Assembly: GCA_029006155.1 (NCBI GenBank)
Contig: JAQXGF010000019.1
Coordinates: 1-37,570, forward strand
Length of the DNA stretch: 37,570 nt
Reading direction: 5' to 3'
From: Lachnospiraceae bacterium
Lineage (GTDB): Bacteria; Bacillota; Clostridia; Lachnospirales; Lachnospiraceae
The notes under the pieces were generated by a model. That model worked only from the letters and a program-made list of their open reading frames with translations, was not told where the DNA came from and made no database searches. This document shows, piece by piece, positions 23,778 to 32,690 of this stretch. Positions within the stretch are counted from its first letter, which is position 1. Each line of letters begins with the position of its first letter. The position numbers and the translations under genes were made by a program.

Positions 23778-24332
23778 ATGAAAGAAAAAAGGCGTGCGAA
23801 GCATTCTATTATAAAGAACATTCTGCTCTGGACGTTTCAGATTCTTGTTGTGATTCTGTTTGCTTATGTGCTCGTTTACTTTTTCGGGCAGTCCCGGACG
23901 AATATCGGGCAGTCGATGGACGTGACACTCTCCGGTGGAGATACCGTCCTGCTGGACACCCTGATCTATCAGGTGGGTTCGCCGAAAAGGGGCGATGTGG
24001 TCGCGTTTAAGCCAAATGGGAGCAGTACCGGACATTCGAGCATCAAGCGGATCATCGGCCTGCCGGGGGAGACCATACAGATTCAGGATGGTATGATTTA
24101 TATTGACGGCGAAGTATATCTGGAAAAAAAGAGCTATCCAGTCATCACGAACCCGGGGATGGCATCCGACGGAATTACCCTTGGAAATCAGGAGTATTTT
24201 GTACTCGGAGATAATCGCAACAACAGTGTAGACAGCCGCTTTGCGGATGTGGGGACGGTAAAATCTTCCTATATAGAAGGAAAGGTATGGTTTGTACTTT
24301 CTCCATCCGAGCATCGCGGGCTGGTCAGATAA
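23778..24332 (+). CDS. lepB: Signal peptidase I, paralogue 1
   Basis: A 184-residue type I signal peptidase. One N-terminal membrane anchor (about 14-36) is followed by the catalytic serine Ser46 in GQSMDVTL and the general-base Lys90 in [12 protein letters not shown]. Later conserved boxes are [16 protein letters not shown] and VGTVKSSYIEGKVWF. The usual Pro of SMxPTL is Val here, so substrate handling may differ from paralogue 3. It cleaves signal peptides on the outer face of the membrane. ATG 23778 follows GGAAAGGGG. It stands 12 nt before rbgA. Confidence 0.94.
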   Translation: MKEKRRAKHSIIKNILLWTFQILVVILFAYVLVYFFGQSRTNIGQSMDVTLSGGDTVLLDTLIYQVGSPKRGDVVAFKPNGSSTGHSSIKRIIGLPGETIQIQDGMIYIDGEVYLEKKSYPVITNPGMASDGITLGNQEYFVLGDNRNNSVDSRFADVGTVKSSYIEGKVWFVLSPSEHRGLVR

Positions 24333-24344
24333 TGGAGGTAGACT

Positions 24345-25199
24345 ATGAATTATCAGTGGTATCCTGGCCATATGATGAAGGCAAAGCGCATGATGCAGGA
24401 GGATATCCGGCTCATCGACCTCGTGATTGAAATCATTGACGCCAGAGTCCCGCTTTCCAGCCGCAATCCGGACATTGACGAATTGGGGAAAAATAAGGCG
24501 CGGCTGATCGTGCTCAATAAAGCGGATCTGGCCGATGAACGGCAAAATGACGCATGGGCGGCCTTCTTTCAGGAGAAGGGCTATTTTACCGCAAAGGTAA
24601 ATGCGCGCAGCGGTGCAGGCATGAAAAAGATTCAGGAGACGATTCAGGAAGCATGTAAGGAAAAGATTGAGCGGGATCGGAGGCGTGGCATCATGAACCG
24701 TCCGGTGCGCGCGATGGTCGTCGGCATTCCGAATGCCGGAAAGTCCACCTTTATCAATACGCTTGCAGGCAAAGCCTGCGCGAAGACCGGAAATAAGCCG
24801 GGCGTGACGAAGGGGAAGCAGTGGATCCGGCTGAACAAGAGCATTGAGCTTCTGGATACGCCGGGAATCCTCTGGCCGAAGTTCGAGGATCAGATGGTAG
24901 GGCTGCGGCTGGCGGTCGTTGGCTCGATCAAGGACGAACTGCTGCAGGCAGAAGAGCTTGCACTGTGGCTGCTCGGCTATACGCGAAGCCATTATCCGGG
25001 ACTTTTGCAGGCGCGCTATCAGATTCCGGAGGAAGGCAGTGAACTGGAGCTGCTCGGCGGCATTGCGAATGCGCGTGGCTGCAAGCTGAAGGGTGATCTG
25101 CCGGATTATCCGAAGGCGGCAGTGCTGTTTATCGATGATTTCCGCAGCGGGCGCCTGGGCCGTCTGACACTGGAGCGACCGGAAGAGGAATCGAATTGA
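24345..25199 (+). CDS. rbgA: Ribosome biogenesis GTPase RbgA (YlqF)
   Basis: A 284-residue circularly permuted GTPase: the G4 motif NKAD (58-61) comes before G1 GIPNAGKST (127-135) and G3 DTPG (171-174). The opening QWYPGHMMKAKR is typical of YlqF. RbgA drives a late step of 50S assembly in Bacillus subtilis. ATG follows TGGAGG. It is placed between signal peptidase genes, as ylqF is near sipS in many Firmicutes; rnhB follows further on, again the usual neighbourhood. Confidence 0.97.
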   Translation: MNYQWYPGHMMKAKRMMQEDIRLIDLVIEIIDARVPLSSRNPDIDELGKNKARLIVLNKADLADERQNDAWAAFFQEKGYFTAKVNARSGAGMKKIQETIQEACKEKIERDRRRGIMNRPVRAMVVGIPNAGKSTFINTLAGKACAKTGNKPGVTKGKQWIRLNKSIELLDTPGILWPKFEDQMVGLRLAVVGSIKDELLQAEELALWLLGYTRSHYPGLLQARYQIPEEGSELELLGGIANARGCKLKGDLPDYPKAAVLFIDDFRSGRLGRLTLERPEEESN

Positions 25200-25224
25200 C
25201 AGCAGCCAGTGCGGGCGTTACAAT
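25196..25224 (+). promoter_or_regulatory. Promoter of lepB paralogues 2-3 and rnhB
   Basis: A perfect -35 TTGACA (25196-25201) overlapping the rbgA stop is followed after 17 bp by TACAAT (25219-25224), five of six consensus bases. It is the best sigma-A match in the window after the prs promoter and gives a leader of about 40 nt before paralogue 2. Confidence 0.75.
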
Positions 25225-25269
25225 AAGAGCTGGCAGACATCTGCCAAAAAATCAGAAAGCGGTGATGAA

Positions 25270-25860
25270 ATGGGCGAAGAAAAGAGGCCGAATACGGACG
25301 GCTCGGAAAAAGGAGCCGGACAGAACGTGGATATGAAGAAGGAAATTCTCAGCTGGGTATTTTACATTGGGTTTGTACTTGTGCTGACCTGGGTGATTAT
25401 TACGTTTGTCGGACAGCGCACGAGAGTAGATGGAAGATCCATGGAGAATACGCTGCACAACGGTGACAACCTGATCGTGGAAAAGCTTTCCTACCGGTTC
25501 AGCGATCCGAAGCGGTTTGATATTATCGTATTCCCGCCGACCGGCAAGAAGGAATACTATATCAAGCGAATTATCGGACTGCCGGGCGAGACGGTACAGA
25601 TCGATGAGGATGGCAATATTTACATCAATGGCGAGCTGCTGGAGGAAAATTACGGCAAAGAGACGATCCAGAATCCGGGACGTGCCGCACAGCCGATCAC
25701 ACTCGGGGACGATGAGTATTTCGTGATGGGTGACAACCGCAACAACAGTAAAGACAGCCGTTCCGAGGAGGTCGGAAACGTCAAGAGATCTCAGATTATC
25801 GGACGTGCATGGCTGCGTATCTGGCCGCTCAATCAGTTTGGACTTCTGAAGCATCAGTAA
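25270..25860 (+). CDS. lepB: Signal peptidase I, paralogue 2
   Basis: A 196-residue signal peptidase with a charged N-terminal tail, a membrane anchor at about 27-47, Ser57 in GRSMENTLHNGDNL and Lys99 in [28 protein letters not shown] follows. The position of the usual Pro in SMxPTL is Asn. It is clearly closer to paralogue 3 than to paralogue 1 (both share NGDNLIV-KLSYRF and ENYGKE/ESYGRE-type blocks), pointing to a local duplication. It has its own promoter upstream and is followed 14 nt later by paralogue 3. The start is set by AAAGCGGTGAT and the residue pattern. Confidence 0.94.
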   Translation: MGEEKRPNTDGSEKGAGQNVDMKKEILSWVFYIGFVLVLTWVIITFVGQRTRVDGRSMENTLHNGDNLIVEKLSYRFSDPKRFDIIVFPPTGKKEYYIKRIIGLPGETVQIDEDGNIYINGELLEENYGKETIQNPGRAAQPITLGDDEYFVMGDNRNNSKDSRSEEVGNVKRSQIIGRAWLRIWPLNQFGLLKHQ

Positions 25861-25874
25861 GGTCCGGAAAGTAA

Positions 25875-26438
25875 GTGGTGGAAAGCTTGGAACAGAAGAA
25901 AAAGAAAAAAAGTGCTGTAAAAGAAGTGGTGAGTTGGCTGATTTACCTGATTATTTTTGCAGCGGTGGCATTTTTTTTGATCCATTATGTGGGAGAACGG
26001 ACTGTAGTGAGCGGTGACTCCATGTTACCGACGTTGCAGAACGGGGATAATCTGATCGTAGATAAGCTTTCCTATCGCTTCCGGGATCCGAAACGGTTTG
26101 AGATTGTCGTATTTCCGTTCCGGTATCAGGAGGACACCTACTATATCAAGCGGATCATCGGATTGCCAGGCGAGACGGTGCAGATCCATGATGGGAATAT
26201 TTACATCAATGGAAAGGTACTGAATGAGAGCTATGGCAGGGAGGCGATCCGCAATCCCGGACTGGCTTCTGAGGCGATCACATTAGGGGAGGATGAGTAT
26301 TTTGTCCTTGGTGATAACCGGAACAACAGTGCAGACAGTCGGGAGCCGAGCGTTGGAAATGTCCAGAAACAGGATATTCTTGGACGGGCGCTGATCCGGA
26401 TCTGGCCGTTTGAACAGGTCGGGCTGCTCGGAATATAG
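25875..26438 (+). CDS. lepB: Signal peptidase I, paralogue 3
   Basis: A 187-residue signal peptidase with membrane anchor at about 20-38. It has the fully canonical SMLPTL with Ser49 and Lys92 in [12 protein letters not shown], then [16 protein letters not shown]. The start is uncertain: GTG at 25875 or 25878, or TTG at 25887 behind GGTGG, all without a textbook ribosome site. Translational coupling to paralogue 2 (14 nt away) may explain that. A lysine-rich cytoplasmic tail precedes the anchor. rnhB begins 16 nt after its stop. Confidence 0.92.
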   Translation: MVESLEQKKKKKSAVKEVVSWLIYLIIFAAVAFFLIHYVGERTVVSGDSMLPTLQNGDNLIVDKLSYRFRDPKRFEIVVFPFRYQEDTYYIKRIIGLPGETVQIHDGNIYINGKVLNESYGREAIRNPGLASEAITLGEDEYFVLGDNRNNSADSREPSVGNVQKQDILGRALIRIWPFEQVGLLGI

Positions 26439-26454
26439 GCCACAGGAGGATACG

Positions 26455-27240
26455 ATGAAATCGATTGCAGAGATAAAACGGGAATTTGAACAGGCGGGCG
26501 AGCAGGAGCTTCCGGTGTTGTTTGCTCAGTATCAGGCAGATACCCGTGGTGGAGTGGCGGCGCTGATCGCGCGCTATCAGAAGCAGCTTGCAAAGCTGGC
26601 CGCAGAGCGGGAACGCCTTGAGCAGATGCGCTACTATGAGCATCAGTACGAGCAGCAGGGGCTGGTGTGCGGGATTGACGAGGCGGGCCGCGGTCCGCTG
26701 GCAGGCCCGGTCGTGGCGGCTGCGGTGATTCTTCCGACAGATTGCGAGATTCTGTATCTGAACGATTCTAAGCAGCTGACCGAGAAGCGCAGAGAAGCGA
26801 TGTTTGATGAGATCAAAGAAAAGGCGGTTGCGTATGGCATCGGGATGGCGAGCCCGGCGCGAATCGATGAGATCAATATCCTGCAGGCGACCTATGAGGC
26901 GATGCGGCAGGCGATAGCAGCACTGGATCCACAGCCGCAGATTTTACTCAATGATGCGGTGCGGATTCCGGGGATCACATTGCCACAGGTGCCGATCATC
27001 AAGGGCGATGCGAAGAGCCTTTCGATCGCGGCGGCGAGTGTGCTGGCAAAGGTGACGAGAGACCGTCTGATGCGGGAGTATGATGCGATCATGCCGGAAT
27101 ATGGTTTCGCATCCAATAAGGGTTACGGCAGTGCAGCACATATCGAGGCGCTGCAGACCTACGGCCCGACGCCGATCCACCGCAGGAGCTTTATCGGGAA
27201 TTTTGTCCCTGTGGACAATGAGCCGGGCGGCTGTGTTTAG
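26455..27240 (+). CDS. rnhB: Ribonuclease HII
   Basis: A 261-residue RNase HII, which removes RNA from RNA-DNA hybrids and excises misincorporated ribonucleotides. An N-terminal helical part of about 70 residues precedes the core, which opens with [15 protein letters not shown] holding the first Asp and Glu of the DEDD site. [12 protein letters not shown] and [19 protein letters not shown] follow. ATG 26455 has AGGAGG 5 nt upstream; the frame-mate 15 codons earlier lies inside the upstream gene. Gene order lepB-rnhB-yraN is standard. Confidence 0.96.
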   Translation: MKSIAEIKREFEQAGEQELPVLFAQYQADTRGGVAALIARYQKQLAKLAAERERLEQMRYYEHQYEQQGLVCGIDEAGRGPLAGPVVAAAVILPTDCEILYLNDSKQLTEKRREAMFDEIKEKAVAYGIGMASPARIDEINILQATYEAMRQAIAALDPQPQILLNDAVRIPGITLPQVPIIKGDAKSLSIAAASVLAKVTRDRLMREYDAIMPEYGFASNKGYGSAAHIEALQTYGPTPIHRRSFIGNFVPVDNEPGGCV

Positions 27241-27289
27241 GCAGACATTTGCTGATGCAGCAGACCAGGGGGAGAGACTGGACGAGGCT

Positions 27290-27646
27290 GTGAATAAAAG
27301 AAAAACAGGAACATTTTATGAAAAACAGGCAGCGGACTATCTGACAGGCCGGGGATATGAGATCCTGCGGCACAGTTACCGCTGCCGTTTTGGTGAGATC
27401 GACCTTATAGCGCGGGATGGTGCTTATCTGGTCTTTGTGGAAGTCAAATATCGAAAAGGCCGCACGATGGGCGAGGGCTGCTGCGCGGTAGATGCGCGGA
27501 AACAGCGTAGGATCTGTGGGACAGCGGCATGGTATCTCATGGAAAATCATCTGCCGGAAATGACGCCGTGCCGGTTCGATGTGGTGTCGGTGGATGGAGC
27601 GGAGATTTCCTTGATTCAGGATGCATTTTCGTACGGTGGGTGGTAA
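27290..27646 (+). CDS. yraN: YraN family (UPF0102) nuclease-like protein
   Basis: A small UPF0102 protein with a PD-(D/E)XK nuclease-like core: RCRFGEIDLIARDG supplies Glu and Asp, and FVEVKYRKG the ExK. The family is found next to rnhB and may act on branched or recombining DNA, but its role is not established. The start is uncertain. GTG 27290 gives a typical 118-residue product beginning NKRKTGTFYEKQAADYL. ATG 27218 or GTG 27233 would extend it and overlap rnhB. None has a clear ribosome site, so coupling to rnhB is likely. Confidence 0.85.
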   Translation: MNKRKTGTFYEKQAADYLTGRGYEILRHSYRCRFGEIDLIARDGAYLVFVEVKYRKGRTMGEGCCAVDARKQRRICGTAAWYLMENHLPEMTPCRFDVVSVDGAEISLIQDAFSYGGW

Positions 27647-27702
27647 AGCGTGTTATCAGCAAGTTTTACCGGATTCGTAGTGATACAGGAGGAACATAAT
27701 AG

Positions 27703-28551
27703 ATGGAATGGAAACGGAAACCGGGAACGTGGCAGATGACCGGGCATGAAAAGGATGGCGTGGTTTATGTATCGTTCCCGTTGCTGGATGCGGAAAAAGG
27801 ATTTGTGCATGGCTTCAGCACCCGGATTGGCGGTGTGAGCGAGGGGGATTTGTCATCCATGAACCTGAGCTTTACGCGCGGAGATGACCCGGAGCGCGTG
27901 AAAGAAAATTACCGGAGGATCGCAGCGGCGATCGGTTTCGATGAAAAACGCCTCGTGCTGACGCACCAGACACATACGAACCATGTGCGCGTTGTGACAG
28001 AGGCGGATGCCGGAAAAGGATATACAAAGGAACGGGATTATACCGATGTGGACGGACTGGTGACAAATGTGCCGAACCTGGTGCTTGCGACCTTTTATGC
28101 AGACTGCGTGCCGCTCTTTTTTATCGATCCGGTACACAGGGCGATCGGACTGTCTCATTCCGGCTGGCGTGGTACGGTAAGCGATATCGCAGGAGTGACG
28201 GTAGAGACAATGGAACGGGCGTATGGCACCAGACCGGAGGATCTGCTCGTCGGGATCGGCCCGTCGATCTGCCAGGACTGTTATGAAGTGAGTGAGGATG
28301 TGATCGACGAATTCCGGGCATCCTATGAGGAGAAGCTCTGGCCGCAGCTCTACCGGGAAAAGGAAAATGGGAAATATCAGCTGAACCTTTGGGAAGCCTG
28401 CCGCCAGAACCTGCTGCGCACCGGAGTGCTTCCGGGACGGGTCGAGGTGACGGATCTGTGCACCTGCTGCAATCCGCAGCTCTTTTTCTCGCATCGCGCT
28501 TCCCATGGAAAACGCGGGAATCTTGCGGGATTTTTGATGATCCGGGAATAA
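27703..28551 (+). CDS. pgeF: PgeF/YlmD family (purine nucleoside phosphorylase-like, former 'laccase domain')
   Basis: A 282-residue member of the YfiH/YlmD family (PF02578). The zinc-site pattern is visible as HQTHTNHVRVV, then ADCVPLFF and LSHSGWRG, and the tail has CTCCNPQLFFSHRA. Members once called multicopper polyphenol oxidases have been shown to act as zinc-dependent purine nucleoside phosphorylases/deaminases, and PgeF edits peptidoglycan precursors in E. coli. Which activity applies here cannot be told. ATG 27703 has AGGAGG 10 nt upstream. It lies 56 nt after yraN and may be in the same transcript. Confidence 0.9.
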   Translation: MEWKRKPGTWQMTGHEKDGVVYVSFPLLDAEKGFVHGFSTRIGGVSEGDLSSMNLSFTRGDDPERVKENYRRIAAAIGFDEKRLVLTHQTHTNHVRVVTEADAGKGYTKERDYTDVDGLVTNVPNLVLATFYADCVPLFFIDPVHRAIGLSHSGWRGTVSDIAGVTVETMERAYGTRPEDLLVGIGPSICQDCYEVSEDVIDEFRASYEEKLWPQLYREKENGKYQLNLWEACRQNLLRTGVLPGRVEVTDLCTCCNPQLFFSHRASHGKRGNLAGFLMIRE

Positions 28552-28576
28552 TTTACGACATTTTCGGCCAATTTTC

Positions 28577-28605
28577 TTGACGTGGATTTTACAAAATGTT
28601 ATAAA
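28577..28605 (+). promoter_or_regulatory. Promoter of the PRPP synthetase gene
   Basis: TTGACG (28577-28582) and TATAAA (28600-28605) are separated by 17 bp, each five of six consensus bases. It lies between the pgeF stop and the ribosome site of the gene at 28642. Confidence 0.8.
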
Positions 28606-28641
28606 AGAGAGGAATAAAACGGAACGGAGGACCTCTAGTCT

Positions 28642-29829
28642 ATGTCTGAGTATGATAATCTGGAAAACATTCTGCCGGTCGGACCGCTGAAAATCGCGGC
28701 TCTTGAGGGCTGTCGCGATTTTGGGAAAACGGTAGACGGATATTTGATAAAATCCCGTCAGGAAGCGGTGACGAAGTACCCGTCTCTTGCGAAGCTCCCG
28801 GGCTATGTGGAGGATTCGTATCTTTTGAGCTGCAGCTGCCCGCGCTTTGGTACCGGAGAAGGAAAGGGACAGATCCACGATTCGGTTCGTGGTGCGGATC
28901 TGTATATTCTCGTGGATGTGTGCAACTACAGCCTGACCTATAAGGTCTGCGGATTTGAAAACCATATGTCCCCGGACAATCATTTTCAGGATCTGAAGCG
29001 TATCATTTCTGCGGCGACCGGAAAGGCAAAGCGAATCAGTGTGGTAATGCCGTTCCTGTATGAAGGCCGTCAGCATAAGCGCACGAAGCGGGAGTCTCTG
29101 GACTGTTCTCTGGCGCTGCAGGAGCTGGTCGACATGGGGGTATCGAATATCATTACGTTTGATGCGCATGATCCGAGAGTCCAGAATGCGATCCCGTTAA
29201 GCGGATTTGATTCTTTCATGCCGACGTACCAGTTTTTAAAGGCACTGGTTGATACGGTTCCGGATTTCCAGATTGACAATGATCATCTGATGGTCATCAG
29301 CCCGGACGAGGGCGCAATGAGCCGTGCAGTCTATTTTTCCAATATCCTCGGTGTGGATATGGGCATGTTCTATAAGCGCAGAGACTATTCGACGGTGGTA
29401 AACGGCCGGAATCCGATCGTGGCGCACGAATTCCTCGGCGATTCCGTGGAGGGAAAAGATGTTATTATCGTGGACGATATGATTTCCTCCGGAGACAGTA
29501 TGCTGGATGTAGCGAAGCAGATCAAAGGCCGTGGCGCAAAGCGTGTGTTCGTCTGCACGACCTTCGGGCTGTTCACGGACGGACTGGAGAAGTTCGATGA
29601 ATTTTATGAGAAGGGCTATATCAACAAAGTGCTGACGACGAACCTGAACTACCGTGATCCGGAGCTGCTCTCGCGGCCGTATTATGCAGAGGCGGATATG
29701 ACGCGGTTCCTTGCGATGATTCTGGAGCATCTGAACCACGATGTCACCTTGAGTACTCTGGAGTCTCCGACCAGTAAGATCAACGATCTGCTCGGGACGA
29801 TGCGTATGCTTCATTCGAACGAAAACTGA
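28642..29829 (+). CDS. prs: Ribose-phosphate pyrophosphokinase, long divergent form
   Basis: A 395-residue PRPP synthetase, about 80 residues longer than the common 315-residue enzyme. The PRPP-binding loop is clear: DVIIVDDMISSGDS (273-286). Equivalents of other sites are MPFLYEGRQHKRTKRES (136-152), ITFDAHDPRVQN and the basic FYKRRDYS. The added length is mostly at the N-terminus and before MPF. It makes PRPP from ribose 5-phosphate and ATP for purine, pyrimidine, histidine and NAD synthesis. Such long forms occur in Clostridia alongside or in place of the standard one. ATG 28642 follows ACGGAGGACC. It has its own promoter and a strong terminator, so it is monocistronic. Confidence 0.88.
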   Translation: MSEYDNLENILPVGPLKIAALEGCRDFGKTVDGYLIKSRQEAVTKYPSLAKLPGYVEDSYLLSCSCPRFGTGEGKGQIHDSVRGADLYILVDVCNYSLTYKVCGFENHMSPDNHFQDLKRIISAATGKAKRISVVMPFLYEGRQHKRTKRESLDCSLALQELVDMGVSNIITFDAHDPRVQNAIPLSGFDSFMPTYQFLKALVDTVPDFQIDNDHLMVISPDEGAMSRAVYFSNILGVDMGMFYKRRDYSTVVNGRNPIVAHEFLGDSVEGKDVIIVDDMISSGDSMLDVAKQIKGRGAKRVFVCTTFGLFTDGLEKFDEFYEKGYINKVLTTNLNYRDPELLSRPYYAEADMTRFLAMILEHLNHDVTLSTLESPTSKINDLLGTMRMLHSNEN

Positions 29830-29834
29830 TGCAT

Positions 29835-29874
29835 GGAAGCTGCCGTAAAAGGAATGTGCGGCAGCTTCCTTTTT
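29835..29874 (+). terminator. Terminator of prs
   Basis: A perfect 11-bp stem GGAAGCTGCCG with CGGCAGCTTCC, 13-nt loop, followed by five T. It starts 6 nt past the prs stop. Confidence 0.9.
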
Positions 29875-29965
29875 GACCAGGGCAGGCGAAGCTTCGTTTT
29901 GACTGAAATCGGGGAGTATGCGGAGGCGCTGAAAATAACAGGAATGGATTTGAAGATTTAATATT

Positions 29966-31285
29966 ATGAAGAAAAAGTTTGAACATAAAATCAGCCGCGT
30001 GCTTCCCGGAAGCATTGCGGAGGAGCTGGAGATTGAACCGGGAGACGTGCTGCTTACGGTAAATGACCAGCCGATGGAAGATGTATTTGACTATCATTAT
30101 TATACAAACGAGGAATATCTGACCGTGCTCATCCGCAAGCCGGATGGCGAAGAGTGGGAGCTGGAGATCGAAAAGGAGTTTGAAGAGGATCTCGGGATCG
30201 AGTTTGAGAGCTCGCTCATGGATGATTACCGTTCCTGCCGGAACAAGTGTATTTTCTGCTTCATCGATCAGATGCCGCCGGGTATGCGTGAGACCCTTTA
30301 CTTTAAAGATGACGATTCCAGACTGTCATTTTTGCAGGGGAACTATGTGACGCTGACGAATATGAGCGATCACGACATTGACCGGATCATCCGCTATCAT
30401 CTCGGACCGATCAATATCTCTTTTCAGACGACGAATCCCGAACTGCGTTGTAAGATGCTGCACAACCGCTTTGCGGGGGATGTGTTTCCAAAGATCCGAA
30501 AACTGGCAGATGCCGGTATTGAGATGAACGGTCAGATCGTGCTCTGCCGTGGGGTAAACGACAAAGAAGAGCTGGAACGCTCGATCCGGGATATGACGAC
30601 GTACCTGCCGAGCCTGCGTTCTGTCTCGGTCGTGCCGGTCGGCCTTTCAAAGTACCGGGACGGATTGTATCCGCTGGAACCATTTGATGCGGCGTCCGCC
30701 GCAGAAGTGATCGATCAGATCGAGGGGTGGCAGAAAAAGCTGTATCCGATCTGGGGTACGCATTTCATCCATGCATCCGACGAGTGGTATCTGCTGGCGG
30801 GCCGGCCGCTTCCGGAAGAGGAGCGGTATGACGGCTACCAGCAGCTCGAAAACGGTGTCGGCATGCTGCGGCTGCTCTATGAGGAGGTAAAGGCAGAAGT
30901 GGAGGAGATGGAGACGGATGCATCGCATCACCGTGTATTGTCTCTGGCGACCGGAAAGCTTGCCGCGCCGTATATGGAAAAGCTCGGCGCGATGATCCGG
31001 GAGAAGCTGCCAAATGTGACGCTGCAGGTCTATGAGATCCGAAATGATTTTTTCGGGGAGCGCATTACCGTTTCCGGGCTGATTACCGCGCAGGATCTGA
31101 TCGCACAGCTGAAAGACCAGGAATTGGGAGAGGAGTTGCTGTTGCCGTGCAGTATGCTGCGCAGTGGCGAGAATGTATTTCTGGATGACCTCACCGTCAC
31201 AGATGTGGAAAAGGCTTTACAAATCAAAATTCGTATTGTAGAATCAGACGGATGTGATTTTGTCCGTGCGGTGAGTGGAAGGTAA
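29966..31285 (+). CDS. DUF512 protein with PDZ and radical-SAM-like domains
   Basis: A 439-residue protein. An N-terminal PDZ-like segment (about 8-70, ISRVLPGSIAEELEIEPGD) precedes CRNKCIFCF, a CxxxCxxC (Cys91, 95, 98) that should hold a 4Fe-4S cluster as in radical S-adenosylmethionine enzymes. The DUF512 domain fills the C-terminal half, with SVSVVPVGLSKYRDGL at its front and LLPCSMLRSGENVFLDD near the end. Proteins of this type sit next to der in many Clostridia, but no reaction has been assigned. The ATG at 29966 has no clear ribosome site. It lies 72 nt before der. Confidence 0.88.
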   Translation: MKKKFEHKISRVLPGSIAEELEIEPGDVLLTVNDQPMEDVFDYHYYTNEEYLTVLIRKPDGEEWELEIEKEFEEDLGIEFESSLMDDYRSCRNKCIFCFIDQMPPGMRETLYFKDDDSRLSFLQGNYVTLTNMSDHDIDRIIRYHLGPINISFQTTNPELRCKMLHNRFAGDVFPKIRKLADAGIEMNGQIVLCRGVNDKEELERSIRDMTTYLPSLRSVSVVPVGLSKYRDGLYPLEPFDAASAAEVIDQIEGWQKKLYPIWGTHFIHASDEWYLLAGRPLPEEERYDGYQQLENGVGMLRLLYEEVKAEVEEMETDASHHRVLSLATGKLAAPYMEKLGAMIREKLPNVTLQVYEIRNDFFGERITVSGLITAQDLIAQLKDQELGEELLLPCSMLRSGENVFLDDLTVTDVEKALQIKIRIVESDGCDFVRAVSGR

Positions 31286-31357
31286 CAGATATGCCTGCCT
31301 GTTATATGGAACAAATTCCCGGGGCATGGGAAAACGGAAAAGGAGGACATGAAATAG

Positions 31358-32689
31358 ATGAGTAAACCAATTGTAGCGATCGTAGGACGCCCGAATGTCG
31401 GAAAGTCTACTTTATTCAATGCACTTGCGGGTGAAAATATTTCGATTGTAAAAGACACGCCTGGCGTGACGCGTGACCGGATCTATGCGGATGTCGAATG
31501 GCTGAATACGAATTTTACGTTGATTGATACCGGCGGAATTGAGCCGGACAGCAGCGATATCATTTTATCCCAGATGCGGGATCAGGCGCAGATCGCGATC
31601 GATACTGCAGACGTCATCATGTTTATGGTAGACTGCAAGCAGGGGCTGGTCGATGCGGACGCGAAGGTGGCTGATATGCTGCGCCGTTCCCACAAGCCGG
31701 TCGTGCTCGTGGTCAATAAGGTTGACAATTTTGAGAAGAGCATGGCAGATGTCTATGAATTTTATAATCTCGGTATCGGGGATCCGTATCCGATCTCTGC
31801 GAGCAACAAGCTCGGCATCGGTGATATGCTCGACCATGTGATCGCCTGCTTCGATGAGAGCATGGGTGATGAGACGGAGGATGAGCGCCCGCGGATCGCG
31901 ATTGTCGGCAAGCCGAATGTCGGCAAGTCCTCTCTGATCAATAAGATCCTTGGGGAGAAGCGCCTGATCGTCTCCAATATCGCAGGAACGACCCGCGATG
32001 CGGTCGACACGGTCGTAAAGTGGAATGGTTCCGAATATGTATTTATTGATACGGCAGGACTGCGCCGCAAGAGCAAGATCAAAGAAGAGCTGGAACGTTA
32101 CAGCATCATCCGGACCGTCTCGGCGGTAGACCGGGCAGATGTTGTCGTGCTGCTGATTGATGCAGTCGAGGGCGTGACCGAGCAGGATGCAAAGATTGCC
32201 GGGATCGCACATGACAGAGGAAAGGGTATCGTCATCGCGGTCAATAAATGGGATGCGATCGAAAAGGATGACAAGACGATTTACAAATATACACAGGATG
32301 TGCGTCAGACGCTCTCCTATATGCCGTACGCGGAGATCCTGTTCATTTCTGCAGAGACCGGACAGCGCGTACCGAAGCTCTTTGAGACGATCGATATGGT
32401 CATCCAGAACCAGTCGATGCGTGTGGCGACCGGCGTGCTCAACGAGATTATGGCAGAGGCAGTGGCCCTGCAGCAGCCGCCTTCGGATAAGGGCAAACGC
32501 CTGAGACTGTACTATATTACACAGGTAGCGGTGAAGCCGCCGACATTTGTCATCTTTGTCAATGACAAGGAGCTGATGCATTTCTCCTACACGAGATATC
32601 TGGAAAATAAGATCCGGGATACATTCGGCTTTAAAGGAACCTCTTTGAAGTTTATCATTCGGGAGCGGAAGGAGAAAGACGCGAAGTAA
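31358..32689 (+). CDS. der: Ribosome biogenesis GTPase Der (EngA)
   Basis: A 443-residue double GTPase. Domain 1 opens with [13 protein letters not shown] (8-20), followed by DTGGIE and VNKVD. Domain 2 has [15 protein letters not shown] (from about 182), [10 protein letters not shown] and NKWD. The KH-like C-terminus ends in [14 protein letters not shown]. Der is essential for 50S assembly. ATG 31358 is preceded by AAAGGAGG. plsY starts two bases after its stop, so der and plsY are co-translated. Confidence 0.98.
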   Translation: MSKPIVAIVGRPNVGKSTLFNALAGENISIVKDTPGVTRDRIYADVEWLNTNFTLIDTGGIEPDSSDIILSQMRDQAQIAIDTADVIMFMVDCKQGLVDADAKVADMLRRSHKPVVLVVNKVDNFEKSMADVYEFYNLGIGDPYPISASNKLGIGDMLDHVIACFDESMGDETEDERPRIAIVGKPNVGKSSLINKILGEKRLIVSNIAGTTRDAVDTVVKWNGSEYVFIDTAGLRRKSKIKEELERYSIIRTVSAVDRADVVVLLIDAVEGVTEQDAKIAGIAHDRGKGIVIAVNKWDAIEKDDKTIYKYTQDVRQTLSYMPYAEILFISAETGQRVPKLFETIDMVIQNQSMRVATGVLNEIMAEAVALQQPPSDKGKRLRLYYITQVAVKPPTFVIFVNDKELMHFSYTRYLENKIRDTFGFKGTSLKFIIRERKEKDAK

Positions 32690-32690
32690 C

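Noticed and set aside
23751..24992. 413-codon minus-strand open frame
   Set aside because: Antisense to lepB and rbgA; no family resemblance.
27853..29169. 438-codon minus-strand open frame
   Set aside because: Antisense to pgeF and prs, crossing a promoter and a gene boundary; shadow frame of GC-rich codons.
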